The notes: a model not told the origin generated them from the letters alone. Shown: positions 7,779 to 14,957, counted from the stretch's first letter. The stretch is 24,120 nt of DNA from Bacteroidetes bacterium UBA2364 (GCA_002344075.1 DDTM01000098.1:1-24120); one strand, 5' to 3'. Program-made: numbers and translations.

Positions 7779-9767
7779 ATGGATAAACAGCAAATTTTTC
7801 AGGAACCTGCTGCCCGCTATCCGGCTGCATTGCCCCTTAGAACCCTACTAAATGGCAAGTATGCAGTGGGTTCGGTCTTGGGCGTTGGTGGTTTTAGCAT
7901 CACTTATTTGGCTTGGGACGAGGTTTTGCACATCCCTGTGGCCATCAAAGAGTTTCTACCGGCGGGAATGGCTGTTCGCGATGCGGATCAACTTACCCTT
8001 CATCCAAACCGACCGGAAGAATTCCAGTTTGGCTTAGATCGTTTCCTCAACGAAGCCCGAACCTTGGCACAATTAACGCATTACAATATTGTTCGGGTTC
8101 GCGATTTTTTTGAATCAAATGGTACGGCTTATTTCATCATGGACTACTATGAAGGGCAAACCCTCGAAGAGTTTATGGTGGCCCGTGGTGGACGGTTGCC
8201 TGAAGAATTGGTGGCCAATCTTTTTATTCCGCTTTTGGATGGTCTGCGCGAGGCGCATCGGAAAGGCATTTTACACCGAGACATTAAACCTGCCAATATT
8301 TATTTGGCTAAATTGGATACGGGCAATGTCAGGCCTATTCTATTAGACTTTGGGGCGGCCCGGTTTGCTATTGGGGAGCGAAGCAAGAACATTTCGATGA
8401 TTGTTACGCCCGGTTATGCCCCCTACGAGCAATACCAAAGCAAAGGGAATTTAGGTCCATGGACAGATGTGTATGGTGCTGCTGCAACCATGTATCATGC
8501 CACAACAGGCATACAACCTCCACCTGCCACCGACCGGATGTTGCGTGACGAGTTGGAATCACCGGAACGTATGGGACTTACAGCCCGTTTTTCCGGCATT
8601 CTATCAAGGGGCCTGTCCATCCATCCGCAAGAGCGTTTCCCGGATGCTGCCGTGTTTCAGGATGCTTTGTTGGGCGAACCTATCATACCCGCAGGCCAGA
8701 CCAGTCTTGCCGGAATGCAGAGCCCTCCTCAACCCATAGCGCCTTCTGCTTTTCCGGACATGGATGACCCAAACGCCACAAGAAGGGTTTCTATACCCGC
8801 CGGGCAGCCTGTAGGCGCTACCCGTCCAGTGGTGGCGGCTCCAGTAGGTGCGACCCGTCCGGTGCGTCCGGTAGAACCTGTCACAACACCCAATCGGGCT
8901 TTGAGGGCGGAGCCAGAGCCAAAAGGATTTCGTTGGTGGATTCCCGTCCTCATGTTTTTGGTTTTGGGTGGCATGGGCTATGTTGCCTATGAATACGTTC
9001 TCCCCAACATTGTGGCCACTCCCGAAAAACTATATGAGGAATACAAAAAAGACGGCGACACCTTTTTGGCGAACAAGGACTATGCCAATGCGCTCAGAAG
9101 TTTTGAAGCAGCACTGGAAAAACAAGATACACCCTATGTACGTGATCGCATCAAAATGCTAAGTACCTATCAGACAGCCTTGAGTGAAGGTGATGCGCAA
9201 AGTGGTGAAGCATGGTTTGCTAAAGCCATTGAGTCTTATGAAAAAGCACAACAAACCATTCCCGACTCCCCAGAGGTGGCACAACGGCTACAAAAGGCCC
9301 GCCAAGGACTTAATGCCATGACACAACGTGCCAGGGCCTTTGCCGAGCAATACCTGAATGTGCTGAATGGTGGAGATTCGTCTGAGATCTATAATTTATA
9401 TGACGATACAGTAGATTATCTGGGGCGTGGAACCCTAAAGCGCGAAGACATAAAAACCGCTTTGGCCGAAGACATGAACCAATATACCAATGCGTCTTAT
9501 GAAATTGTCTCACCTATTGAAGTGGAAGCCTCCACCGGGCTGAACCGCTACAAAGTCTTGTTTGACCTGGCCTTTTCGGGGGATAATGTAACCGATGGTG
9601 TACGCCGGAGTTTTAGGCAAAAGAAACGTTTTACCCTCAATTGGCGAGGTGATCGCTTTGTCGTAACCTACGAACGTGGAAGCATGTTGGAGCAACAAGA
9701 AGATTCATTGCCAGATGAGGCCCCCCCTCCAGATAACAATGCACCCGGTAAAGTTTTCGATTTCTAA
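7779..9767 (+). CDS. Membrane Ser/Thr protein kinase with C-terminal NTF2-like domain
   Basis: This encodes 662 residues. A Hanks-type kinase domain spans about 27-300. The glycine loop is LGVGGFSITYLA (34-45) and the ATP-binding Lys57 lies in VAIKEF. The catalytic loop HRDIKPAN (166-173) carries Asp168, DFGAAR is at 190-195, and the activation segment contains TPGYAPYEQY (210-219). All key catalytic residues are present. A Pro/Ala-rich linker (about 305-382) contains three ATR(R/P)V motifs. One transmembrane helix follows at about 385-403. The extracytoplasmic part has TPR-like helices (EKLYEEYKKDGDTFLANKDYANALRSFEAAL) and then an NTF2/SnoaL-like fold (about 516-633: FAEQYLNVLNGGD ... RFTLNWRGDRFVVTYERG). 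This fits a receptor kinase sensing an envelope signal and phosphorylating cytoplasmic targets. No cognate phosphatase is adjacent. Confidence 0.9.
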   Translation: MDKQQIFQEPAARYPAALPLRTLLNGKYAVGSVLGVGGFSITYLAWDEVLHIPVAIKEFLPAGMAVRDADQLTLHPNRPEEFQFGLDRFLNEARTLAQLTHYNIVRVRDFFESNGTAYFIMDYYEGQTLEEFMVARGGRLPEELVANLFIPLLDGLREAHRKGILHRDIKPANIYLAKLDTGNVRPILLDFGAARFAIGERSKNISMIVTPGYAPYEQYQSKGNLGPWTDVYGAAATMYHATTGIQPPPATDRMLRDELESPERMGLTARFSGILSRGLSIHPQERFPDAAVFQDALLGEPIIPAGQTSLAGMQSPPQPIAPSAFPDMDDPNATRRVSIPAGQPVGATRPVVAAPVGATRPVRPVEPVTTPNRALRAEPEPKGFRWWIPVLMFLVLGGMGYVAYEYVLPNIVATPEKLYEEYKKDGDTFLANKDYANALRSFEAALEKQDTPYVRDRIKMLSTYQTALSEGDAQSGEAWFAKAIESYEKAQQTIPDSPEVAQRLQKARQGLNAMTQRARAFAEQYLNVLNGGDSSEIYNLYDDTVDYLGRGTLKREDIKTALAEDMNQYTNASYEIVSPIEVEASTGLNRYKVLFDLAFSGDNVTDGVRRSFRQKKRFTLNWRGDRFVVTYERGSMLEQQEDSLPDEAPPPDNNAPGKVFDF

Positions 9768-10218
9768 AACAGGTGCATAAAGGCCGTACTGGATTTTCTG
9801 TTGTGGGCTGGAACCAACGGCGGGGTTACATTGTAGAAAAGTATCCCTTAAGGGAATAACCAATTTTTCCAACTCATTGCTTGCGCGGCTTCCCTCGTCA
9901 TCCTAATGGCGGGGGAAAGTCGTTTATAGACCATATAGAGCAAAACATTTTAACCTTTCGTGATCTTTGAACCTCAAAAACACCCATTCATCCACACAAA
10001 ATCCCCATTCATCTAAAACGATTTTGGTACGAAATTGGAAATGTAGTATTTTGGTAATACATCATCTACTCATAACCTGATACGACCCACTGGTATGCAG
10101 TACAAAGGAGATACTTGGCGAGTCATCGCCTGCTTAAGACCATAAAATGATCATGACAGCCCTTGAAAAATACCCCTGTTTACAGGAAAGCGCGTTTTTA
10201 ATATCCCTGATCAGCCAG
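9768..10218. other. Gene-poor intergenic region with short repeats
   Basis: No convincing gene lies between the kinase and the Fic gene. The region has a perfect 12-bp palindrome TCCCTTAAGGGA (9844-9855) and a direct repeat CCCATTCATC at 9983-9992 and 10004-10013, exactly 21 bp apart. A promoter-like pair follows: TTTG at 10023-10026, then TATTTTG at 10047-10053. An AAAGGAG at 10104-10110 resembles a ribosome-binding site. The frames after it are very short (16 codons from 10094; 11 from a TTG at 10115), and a 62-codon frame from 10147 runs antisense into the Fic gene. Confidence 0.5.
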
Positions 10219-10890
10219 TCAGTTTACACCAACATGGCCCTCGAAACGCAAGACGTCTCCCGCGCACAAATCATCTCTATAGTCACTTCTTTGGTCGAAT
10301 CCACACTCAAGGAGATGGAGGTCTTCGCGGATTAAGTTTTTAAGTGGTTCCATATTCCCTTCATCGGCTGCACGCATGGCCGCAATATACAACGGTCGGT
10401 TAATGCCTCGGCGATGACCCAATAAAACGGGTGCATACCCTTGTTTGAGTGCCACCAAATTGGTGATGAGCCGCGACATTCTTCCGTTACCATTCATAAA
10501 GGGGTGGATGTAGATAAATTGGTAATGGGCATAGGCCAGCGTCTCCACCAAATCGCCCTCGGTTCGGATAATGCCAATCTTAAAGTTCAGGTTGTCTAAA
10601 AACTGATACAAAAGATGGAGGACATTTTTGGAGGCGGGAGGCGTAATGTTCCCGAAAATCACTTGCACCTTTCGCCATTGACCAGCCCACTCATAGAGGT
10701 GACCAAAGGCCATATGGTGCAGTTTTAAGAGGAGCGAGATATTGATTTGTTCGTCCAGATCGTGCTTGGTAAACAGATAGACTTCTGCTTTTGCAATCCC
10801 CTTCGCCTCTTCAACATTGATAGCTGTCAGGTCTGTAATGCCCAACAGGTTGTGATCTGGCCCTGATTGGTAGATTGTTTCATCTTCCAT
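10219..10890 (-). CDS. Fic family protein (probable AMP-transferase)
   Basis: This encodes 223 residues. The Fic core is clear: LYEWAGQWR (about 65-73), a flap region VIFGNITPP (about 77-85), and the active-site motif HPFMNGNGRMSR (129-140). The motif keeps the catalytic His129, the GNGR phosphate-binding loop and the final Arg. Its fifth position is Asn, where the consensus HxFx(D/E)GNGRxxR has an acidic Mg2+ ligand. Fic enzymes transfer AMP or another nucleotide moiety to proteins and often act as toxins. I find no convincing (S/T)xxxE(G/N) inhibitory helix, and no antitoxin gene flanks it. The last 35 residues (after LIREDLHLL) extend past the usual end of the fold and do not look family-like. 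The gene is divergent from the FabH-like gene, with 185 bases between. Confidence 0.85.
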   Translation of the reverse strand: MEDETIYQSGPDHNLLGITDLTAINVEEAKGIAKAEVYLFTKHDLDEQINISLLLKLHHMAFGHLYEWAGQWRKVQVIFGNITPPASKNVLHLLYQFLDNLNFKIGIIRTEGDLVETLAYAHYQFIYIHPFMNGNGRMSRLITNLVALKQGYAPVLLGHRRGINRPLYIAAMRAADEGNMEPLKNLIREDLHLLECGFDQRSDYRDDLCAGDVLRFEGHVGVN

Positions 10891-11024
10891 AGGCGGTTGC
10901 GTTTGGGTGAGCCATAATATACGATTGCATTTTTCGGAAAAACCCTTTCAAGTATAAAAAAAGATACAAGGAACGGTTTTTTTTACCATCTTTGGAATGG
11001 ATCTTTTGTATGTTAGACACCATT

Positions 11025-11036
11025 CAGGTACACCTG
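11025..11036. promoter_or_regulatory. Small dyad in the fic-fabH divergent region
   Basis: CAGGT-AC-ACCTG is an inverted repeat with five-base arms and a two-base centre. It sits about 40 bases before the FabH-like start codon, in the shared promoter region with the Fic gene. It could be an operator. A short dyad like this can also occur by chance. Confidence 0.25.
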
Positions 11037-11075
11037 TTCTAATATCTTTTTTAGATTCCCGAAAACACCAACTTC

Positions 11076-12092
11076 ATGCGCTACGGAAAAATTACAGGCT
11101 GGGGCAAATACGTGCCAGAAAAAGTAATGAATAATGCAGATTTTGCTGCACTTATAGACACCAGCGACGATTGGATTGTCCAACGGACAGGTATTCGCAG
11201 GCGCCATGTGGCTGCGGAAACTGACCAATGCTCTACCATGGCCACCGAAGCCGGAAAACGTGCGTTGGCGCAAGCAGGACTGGCCCCCGCCGATTTAGAC
11301 CTTATCATCGTGGCGACCTCTTCGCCGGACTTCATGACGCCACCCGTTTCCAGTCAGGTTCAGGCACAACTTGGTGCGCATCATGTGGGCGCCTTTACCA
11401 TGTCGGTGGCCTGTCCGGGCTTTGTGTATGCGCTCATTACGGCAAATCAGTTTATTGCTTCCGGCGCCCTTCGCAATATCTTGGTGATTGGCGTGGAACT
11501 AATCACTAGAATGTTAGACTGGGAGGACCGAAATACGGCGGTTTTGTTTGGCGATGGGGCTGGTGCTGTGGTTTTACAGGCGGCAGACGAGGTGTGTGGC
11601 GTGCGTTCTTTTGTGATGGGATCGGATGGTGAAGGGTATGAACATATCATCCACCCATCAGGTGGAACTGCTTGCCCGCCTACCGCTGAACGCTTGGCCA
11701 ACCGCGAAGGATATATCAAAATGAATGGTCGCGAGGTTTTTAAGTTTGCCAGTCGAAAAATGCCCGAGGCCGTCATAGAAGTGGTTCATAAAGCCGGATT
11801 AACCTTAGACGATTTGGATCTTTTAATTCCCCATCAAGCAAATGCACGTATCATCGAGGCCGCTGCCCATATGGCAAAATTACCTCCGGAAAAAGTATTC
11901 ATGAATGTACACGAATACGGCAATACATCGGCTGCCTCTGTCCCTATTGCGTTTTGCGAGGCCATCGAGGCCGGACGAGTACACCGAGGCGATGTCTTAT
12001 GTATGGTGGCCTTCGGTGCAGGACTCACATGGGCTTCAGCAGTGGTACAAATGGGGAAAGATGTGCCCGGACTTCCGGAACGCGGTTCCTGA
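11076..12092 (+). CDS. fabH: 3-oxoacyl-ACP synthase III (FabH-like)
   Basis: This encodes 338 residues. The Cys-His-Asn triad of a KAS III thiolase-fold enzyme is intact: Cys113 in SVACPGFVYAL, His253 in IPHQANARII, and Asn283 in GNTSAAS. Other family hallmarks are TSDDWIVQRTGIRRRH (29-44), TSSPDFMTPP, NTAVLFGDGAGAVVL, and GxGLTWASAV near the end. KAS III condenses an acyl-CoA primer with malonyl-ACP to start fatty-acid synthesis. The residue after the nucleophile is Pro (CPG), whereas Ser, Ala or Thr is more common. This might mean an unusual primer, or a FabH paralogue. The gene is not beside plsX, fabD or acpP as many housekeeping fabH genes are. The product is cytoplasmic. Confidence 0.9.
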   Translation: MRYGKITGWGKYVPEKVMNNADFAALIDTSDDWIVQRTGIRRRHVAAETDQCSTMATEAGKRALAQAGLAPADLDLIIVATSSPDFMTPPVSSQVQAQLGAHHVGAFTMSVACPGFVYALITANQFIASGALRNILVIGVELITRMLDWEDRNTAVLFGDGAGAVVLQAADEVCGVRSFVMGSDGEGYEHIIHPSGGTACPPTAERLANREGYIKMNGREVFKFASRKMPEAVIEVVHKAGLTLDDLDLLIPHQANARIIEAAAHMAKLPPEKVFMNVHEYGNTSAASVPIAFCEAIEAGRVHRGDVLCMVAFGAGLTWASAVVQMGKDVPGLPERGS

Positions 12093-12268
12093 ATACACAA
12101 GACACTATGAAATTGGGCAAATGGGGTAGTCTTAGTAACATAAGTTCCATCCTAAAGGGGTATGGTTGCATCCATAGGCTTTATTTGCTTATGCCCACTT
12201 CTTTTTTTTGTCTTCTGATCTGCATTGGGCCTCAGAATGCGTTATCTTGGCTATACAGCGACCTGCTA

Positions 12269-12290
12269 TTCCGGACAATTGATACCGGAA
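12269..12290. promoter_or_regulatory. 22-bp dyad upstream of the RelE-like gene
   Basis: TTCCGG and CCGGAA form a perfect inverted repeat separated by ten AT-rich bases (ACAATTGATA). That is two half-sites about 16 bp apart, centre to centre. It lies about 43 bases before the ATG at 12334, where an operator would be expected. The function is inferred from symmetry and position only. Confidence 0.35.
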
Positions 12291-12333
12291 ACAAAAATTC
12301 ACCTTCACGCGCATCATTTAATCACCAATCACC

Positions 12334-12594
12334 ATGAGCTGGAGCCTCGACAAAACAGGCGCAAGATTCGATGTTGTCTTGCATGCCACAGAACAAATGA
12401 AGTTCGACAATTTTCAAAACGCCGTAAACTGGGGAAGCCATCCAAAAGATGCTGCTACCGGATTTGATTATGACTTCAAATGTCTTTATGACGATGTGTA
12501 TCAAATCCGACTGAGCCAGAAAAACCGCGCCACTTTCCGGGTGGACGAAAAGCGTAAGGTATGCGTCATCCTGCAAGTGGGTGGACATACCTAA
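12334..12594 (+). CDS. Small RelE/ParE-like protein, function unproven
   Basis: This encodes 86 residues from the ATG at 12334 (MSWSLDKTGARFDVVL). The second half reads YQIRLSQKNRATFRVDEK followed by VCVILQVGGHT. This resembles the central beta-sheet of RelE/ParE-type toxins: a yrIRlsqnyRviFrvd strand pair, then a vilxvggH strand. The N-terminal part (ATEQMKFDNFQNAVNWGSHPKD) does not show the long helical hairpin expected of a full RelE, so the resemblance is partial. No antitoxin-sized gene lies next to it. The ORF has a strong downstream terminator and an upstream dyad, which supports a genuine independent gene. It could equally be an uncharacterised cytoplasmic protein unrelated to toxins. 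Confidence 0.65.
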   Translation: MSWSLDKTGARFDVVLHATEQMKFDNFQNAVNWGSHPKDAATGFDYDFKCLYDDVYQIRLSQKNRATFRVDEKRKVCVILQVGGHT

Positions 12595-12614
12595 TGACTG
12601 AAATGTATTCTTAC

Positions 12615-12648
12615 GCCCACCTTACGAGCTGTAGGGTGGGCTTTTTTT
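12615..12648 (+). terminator. Strong rho-independent terminator
   Basis: GCCCACCTTAC (12615-12625) and GTAGGGTGGGC (12631-12641) pair over eleven positions with one G-U. The loop is five bases (GAGCT) and seven T follow. It lies 20 bases after the stop of the small RelE-like gene and ends its transcript before the epimerase gene. Confidence 0.9.
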
Positions 12649-12690
12649 ATGACCTCCAATGCCCCACTGCTTACACCTTAATAAATGGAG

Positions 12691-12735
12691 TTAGACCAAT
12701 ACAAGAAAGTGGGATTGGATCAATATAAGGTGTAC
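12691..12735 (+). repeat. Imperfect tandem repeat before the epimerase gene
   Basis: TTAGACCAATACAAG (12691-12705) recurs as TTGGATCAATATAAG (12715-12729), 24 bp later. The three differences are all transitions, and all fall at third positions of a frame that would read LDQYK twice. Two further CAATAC/CAATCC-like copies follow, at about 12770 and 12832. It may be a regulator-binding repeat or a remnant of a coding sequence. Confidence 0.4.
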
Positions 12736-12847
12736 CGAACCTCCTTTGGTTCTTTTGGGATACACACATCAATACCTTATTTTACCATCCACATAAGTGT
12801 AAGATGTGTCTTTGCTGGAGTTGTTAGAAAATCAATCCAAATAAACC

Positions 12848-13867
12848 ATGATTTCATTTCAATACGAGCCACTGGTGCTCCAATTTCGTCATCCCTTCGG
12901 TATTTCACGTTGGACACGCACCGAGACCACCAGTGTTATTGTACGTATCCTACACGACGGTATCGAGGGCGTCGGCGAAGGATCGCCTAATGCACGCTAC
13001 GGTGAAACGTATGACTCGGCCAGTCACTTTCTTAGCCATTTAGATCTTACCGGATTTGATTCTCCTGCCGAAATTCCTGCCATCATGGCCTATGTAGATG
13101 CTTTGGCGCCGGGCGAATGGTCGGCAAAAGCAGCGTTAGATGCTGCCTTGCACGACTGGTGGGCCAAGTCAATCGGCCTTCCGCTCTACAAAGCATGGGG
13201 TATCGCCGAACAAAACCGACTGATAACCTCGTTTACCATCGGAATAGATACGACCGAGGTGATGGTCCGTAAAACACAGGAGGCCTCTCCATATGGCATT
13301 CTGAAGGTGAAGGTGGGCACAGATCGAGACCAAGAAACCATTGCCGCAATCCGCAGCGTGACGGATAAACCCATACGTGTAGATGCAAACGAAGGCTGGA
13401 AAACCAAAGAAGAAGCCTTGGAACGGATCGAATGGTTGGCCTCGGAAGGGGTTGAGTTTGTAGAGCAGCCCATGCCAGCAGCCCAACTGATGGAGATGCC
13501 TTGGTTGAAAGTGCGGTCGCCGCTGCCGCTGATTGCCGATGAAAATTGTGGCCGATTGCACGATGTGGATTCCTTACAAGATGCTTTTCATGGGATTAAC
13601 ATTAAAATAGACAAATCTGGTGGGTTGCTTGAGGGGCGTAAAATGGCCTTACGTGCACGAGAACTGGGGCTTTCGGTGATGATCGGTTGCATGTCTTCGT
13701 CGTCGGTGGCCATCTCTGCTGCGGCACATTTAGCACTTATGGCAGATTATGCGGACTTAGACGGGCATCTTTTGGTTGGCAACGATCCCTATGAAGGCAT
13801 TCAGGTGGAAGAGGGGCGTTTGTTGCTGCCAGATTGGCCCGGTCTTGGGGTGCGGCTTCGTAGCTGA
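12848..13867 (+). CDS. Dipeptide epimerase (L-Ala-D/L-Glu epimerase type)
   Basis: This encodes 339 residues of the enolase superfamily, muconate-lactonizing subgroup. The N-terminal capping domain (about 1-120) includes GVGEGSPNARYGET. In the barrel, the base pair Lys153/Lys155 lies in ILKVKVG. The metal ligands are Asp179 (RVDANEGW), Glu206 (FVEQPMP) and Asp231 (IADENC), and the opposite base is Lys253 (NIKIDKSGG). The C-terminal DLDGHLL (303-309) is the substrate-contact motif typical of dipeptide epimerases. These enzymes epimerise L-Ala-D-Glu and related dipeptides during recycling of cell-wall peptide. The exact dipeptide specificity cannot be read from sequence. The gene stands alone, with no murein-peptide peptidase beside it, and converges on the glycosyltransferase gene. 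Confidence 0.88.
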   Translation: MISFQYEPLVLQFRHPFGISRWTRTETTSVIVRILHDGIEGVGEGSPNARYGETYDSASHFLSHLDLTGFDSPAEIPAIMAYVDALAPGEWSAKAALDAALHDWWAKSIGLPLYKAWGIAEQNRLITSFTIGIDTTEVMVRKTQEASPYGILKVKVGTDRDQETIAAIRSVTDKPIRVDANEGWKTKEEALERIEWLASEGVEFVEQPMPAAQLMEMPWLKVRSPLPLIADENCGRLHDVDSLQDAFHGINIKIDKSGGLLEGRKMALRARELGLSVMIGCMSSSSVAISAAAHLALMADYADLDGHLLVGNDPYEGIQVEEGRLLLPDWPGLGVRLRS

Positions 13868-13893
13868 TCATCTGGCTTGCCAATCCAGATCAG
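13864..13893. terminator. Possible hairpin between convergent genes
   Basis: ATCTGG and CCAGAT enclose a nine-base loop. The outer CTG and CAG also pair if three bases bulge on the left. The hairpin spans both stop codons of the convergent epimerase and glycosyltransferase genes. No T-run follows on either strand, so intrinsic termination here is uncertain. Confidence 0.3.
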
Positions 13894-14627
13894 AGTTTAC
13901 CAATCATGGCCCTGATGCGCAATTCCCAAACCTTCAGGGCCGCTTCACGCATGATGGCCTTGCTCATTTTTGAAAGACCCTCGCTCCGTTCCGTGAATAT
14001 AACGGGCACCTCTTTGATACGATACCCCGCCTGCCACGTCCGGTAGTGCATCTCAATTTGAAACGAATAACCATTAGATTTTACACGTTCCAAGTTGATG
14101 TTTTCCAGAACCTTGCGTGAAAAACATTTGAAGCCAGCCGTGGCATCCTTGATGGGCATACGGGTGATAATGCGGGTGTAAATACTGGCTCCATACGAAA
14201 TAATGAGACGAATCAGCGGCCAGTTTATAATCCGAATACCACCAATATATCGTGAACCGATGGCAAGATCGCATTGATCCGTCCACACGGCCTCCACCAA
14301 GCGCGACAAATCTGCCGGATTGTGGGAAAAATCGGCATCCATCTCACAGATACAATCGAAGTGACGCTCCAAGGCAAACTGGAACCCGGTGCGATATGCC
14401 GTTCCGAGACCTTGTTTTCCTACACGTTCTATCAAAAAAATACGCTCTGGGTACTCTTTTTGGAGCACACTAACCAGATCAGCCGTTCCATCAGGGGATC
14501 CGTCATCCACTACCAAAACAGAAAAGCCCTCAGGTAGATGCAAAACCTGAAGTAGTATGGCCTCTATGTTGCGGGCTTCATTATAGGTTGGAATGATCAC
14601 TAAAGGCTGCAAGGCGGAAGCAGGCAT
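13890..14627 (-). CDS. GT2 glycosyltransferase, polyprenol-phosphate mannosyltransferase-like
   Basis: This encodes 245 residues and resembles bacterial and archaeal Dpm1-type enzymes, which transfer a sugar from a GDP- or UDP-sugar to polyprenyl phosphate on the inner face of the cytoplasmic membrane. The motifs in order are VIIPTYNEARN (10-20), LVVDDGSPDGTAD (38-50), GLGTAYRTGF (74-83), the catalytic and metal-binding EMDADFSHNP (95-104), LAIGSRYIGG (121-130), DATAGFKCFSR (161-171) and TERSEGLSKMS (212-222). There is no C-terminal transmembrane pair, so it is the short soluble form. The donor sugar cannot be decided from sequence. It is transcribed alone, convergent with the epimerase, and its upstream side faces the terminator of the sigma-factor operon. 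Confidence 0.87.
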   Translation of the reverse strand: MPASALQPLVIIPTYNEARNIEAILLQVLHLPEGFSVLVVDDGSPDGTADLVSVLQKEYPERIFLIERVGKQGLGTAYRTGFQFALERHFDCICEMDADFSHNPADLSRLVEAVWTDQCDLAIGSRYIGGIRIINWPLIRLIISYGASIYTRIITRMPIKDATAGFKCFSRKVLENINLERVKSNGYSFQIEMHYRTWQAGYRIKEVPVIFTERSEGLSKMSKAIMREAALKVWELRIRAMIGKL

Positions 14628-14897
14628 GGGTTAAATAGGGCCAATAAAAATACGCCTAAAAATATATTTTTTCAAAATAATTCGGTATTCAAAGACTGGT
14701 TTGGTTTATCATATTGGTGGTGTTGTACAACGATGGCGCAAGGTCTCATGGCATCGCCTTGTGTAGTTCTTGATAAACACTTTAACAAGCATTTAAGTAC
14801 AGCGCATGAGGCCCCTTGCCTGTCCGGTTTATGATGTATAACAACACCACGTCCCACCACCTGAAAACGGGTATGGCAGCGATTTTGGAAGCCATAT
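14628..14897. other. Intergenic region with a nested inverted-repeat element
   Basis: No gene is convincing between the glycosyltransferase start and the operon terminator at 14898. The region is AT-rich next to the glycosyltransferase, where its promoter must lie. A structured element fills 14717-14850 and is described separately. A minus-strand open frame from 15010 to 14672 crosses the terminator and is not credible as a gene. Confidence 0.5.
14717..14850. repeat. Nested inverted-repeat element, possible structured RNA
   Basis: The outer arms GTGGTGTTGT (14717-14726) and ACAACACCAC (14841-14850) are perfect 10-bp complements. Inside them, GCAAGG-CTCATG (14738-14743 and 14745-14750) pairs with CATGAG-CCTTGC (14805-14810 and 14814-14819), leaving small bulges. 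The whole can fold as a coaxial long hairpin of about 134 bases with a branched centre. It may be a small RNA, a REP/MITE-like element or a transcript end structure. No flanking target duplication was seen. Confidence 0.45.
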
Positions 14898-14926
14898 AAA
14901 AAAAGCCAGCGTCTTAAAACGCCGGC
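14898..14926 (-). terminator. Terminator of the sigma-factor operon
   Basis: On the minus strand, GCCGGCGT pairs with ACGCTGGC (one G-U) across a six-base loop TTTAAG, and seven T follow. It lies about 30 bases after the last stop codon of the operon. Five T also follow on the plus strand, but there the stem has an A-C mismatch, so the minus strand is the main direction. Confidence 0.85.
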
Positions 14927-14957
14927 TTTTTCCATTTTTATCCCGTTTAGGCGGAAA

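Noticed and set aside
10147..10335. Plus-strand 62-codon ORF (MIMTALEK...) overlapping the Fic gene 3' end
   Set aside because: It runs antisense into the Fic frame and has no ribosome-binding site at its ATG and no recognisable motif. The Fic frame itself has a doubtful tail here, so this could be revisited.
12107..12337. 76-codon plus-strand ORF between fabH and the RelE-like gene
   Set aside because: It has no ribosome-binding site, no family features and runs across the operator-like dyad into the start of the next gene. Its hydrophobic middle is composition-driven.
12685..12990. 101-codon ORF containing the LDQYK repeat
   Set aside because: It overlaps the epimerase start out of frame and ends in an Arg-rich shadow sequence. 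Only the repeat itself is noteworthy.
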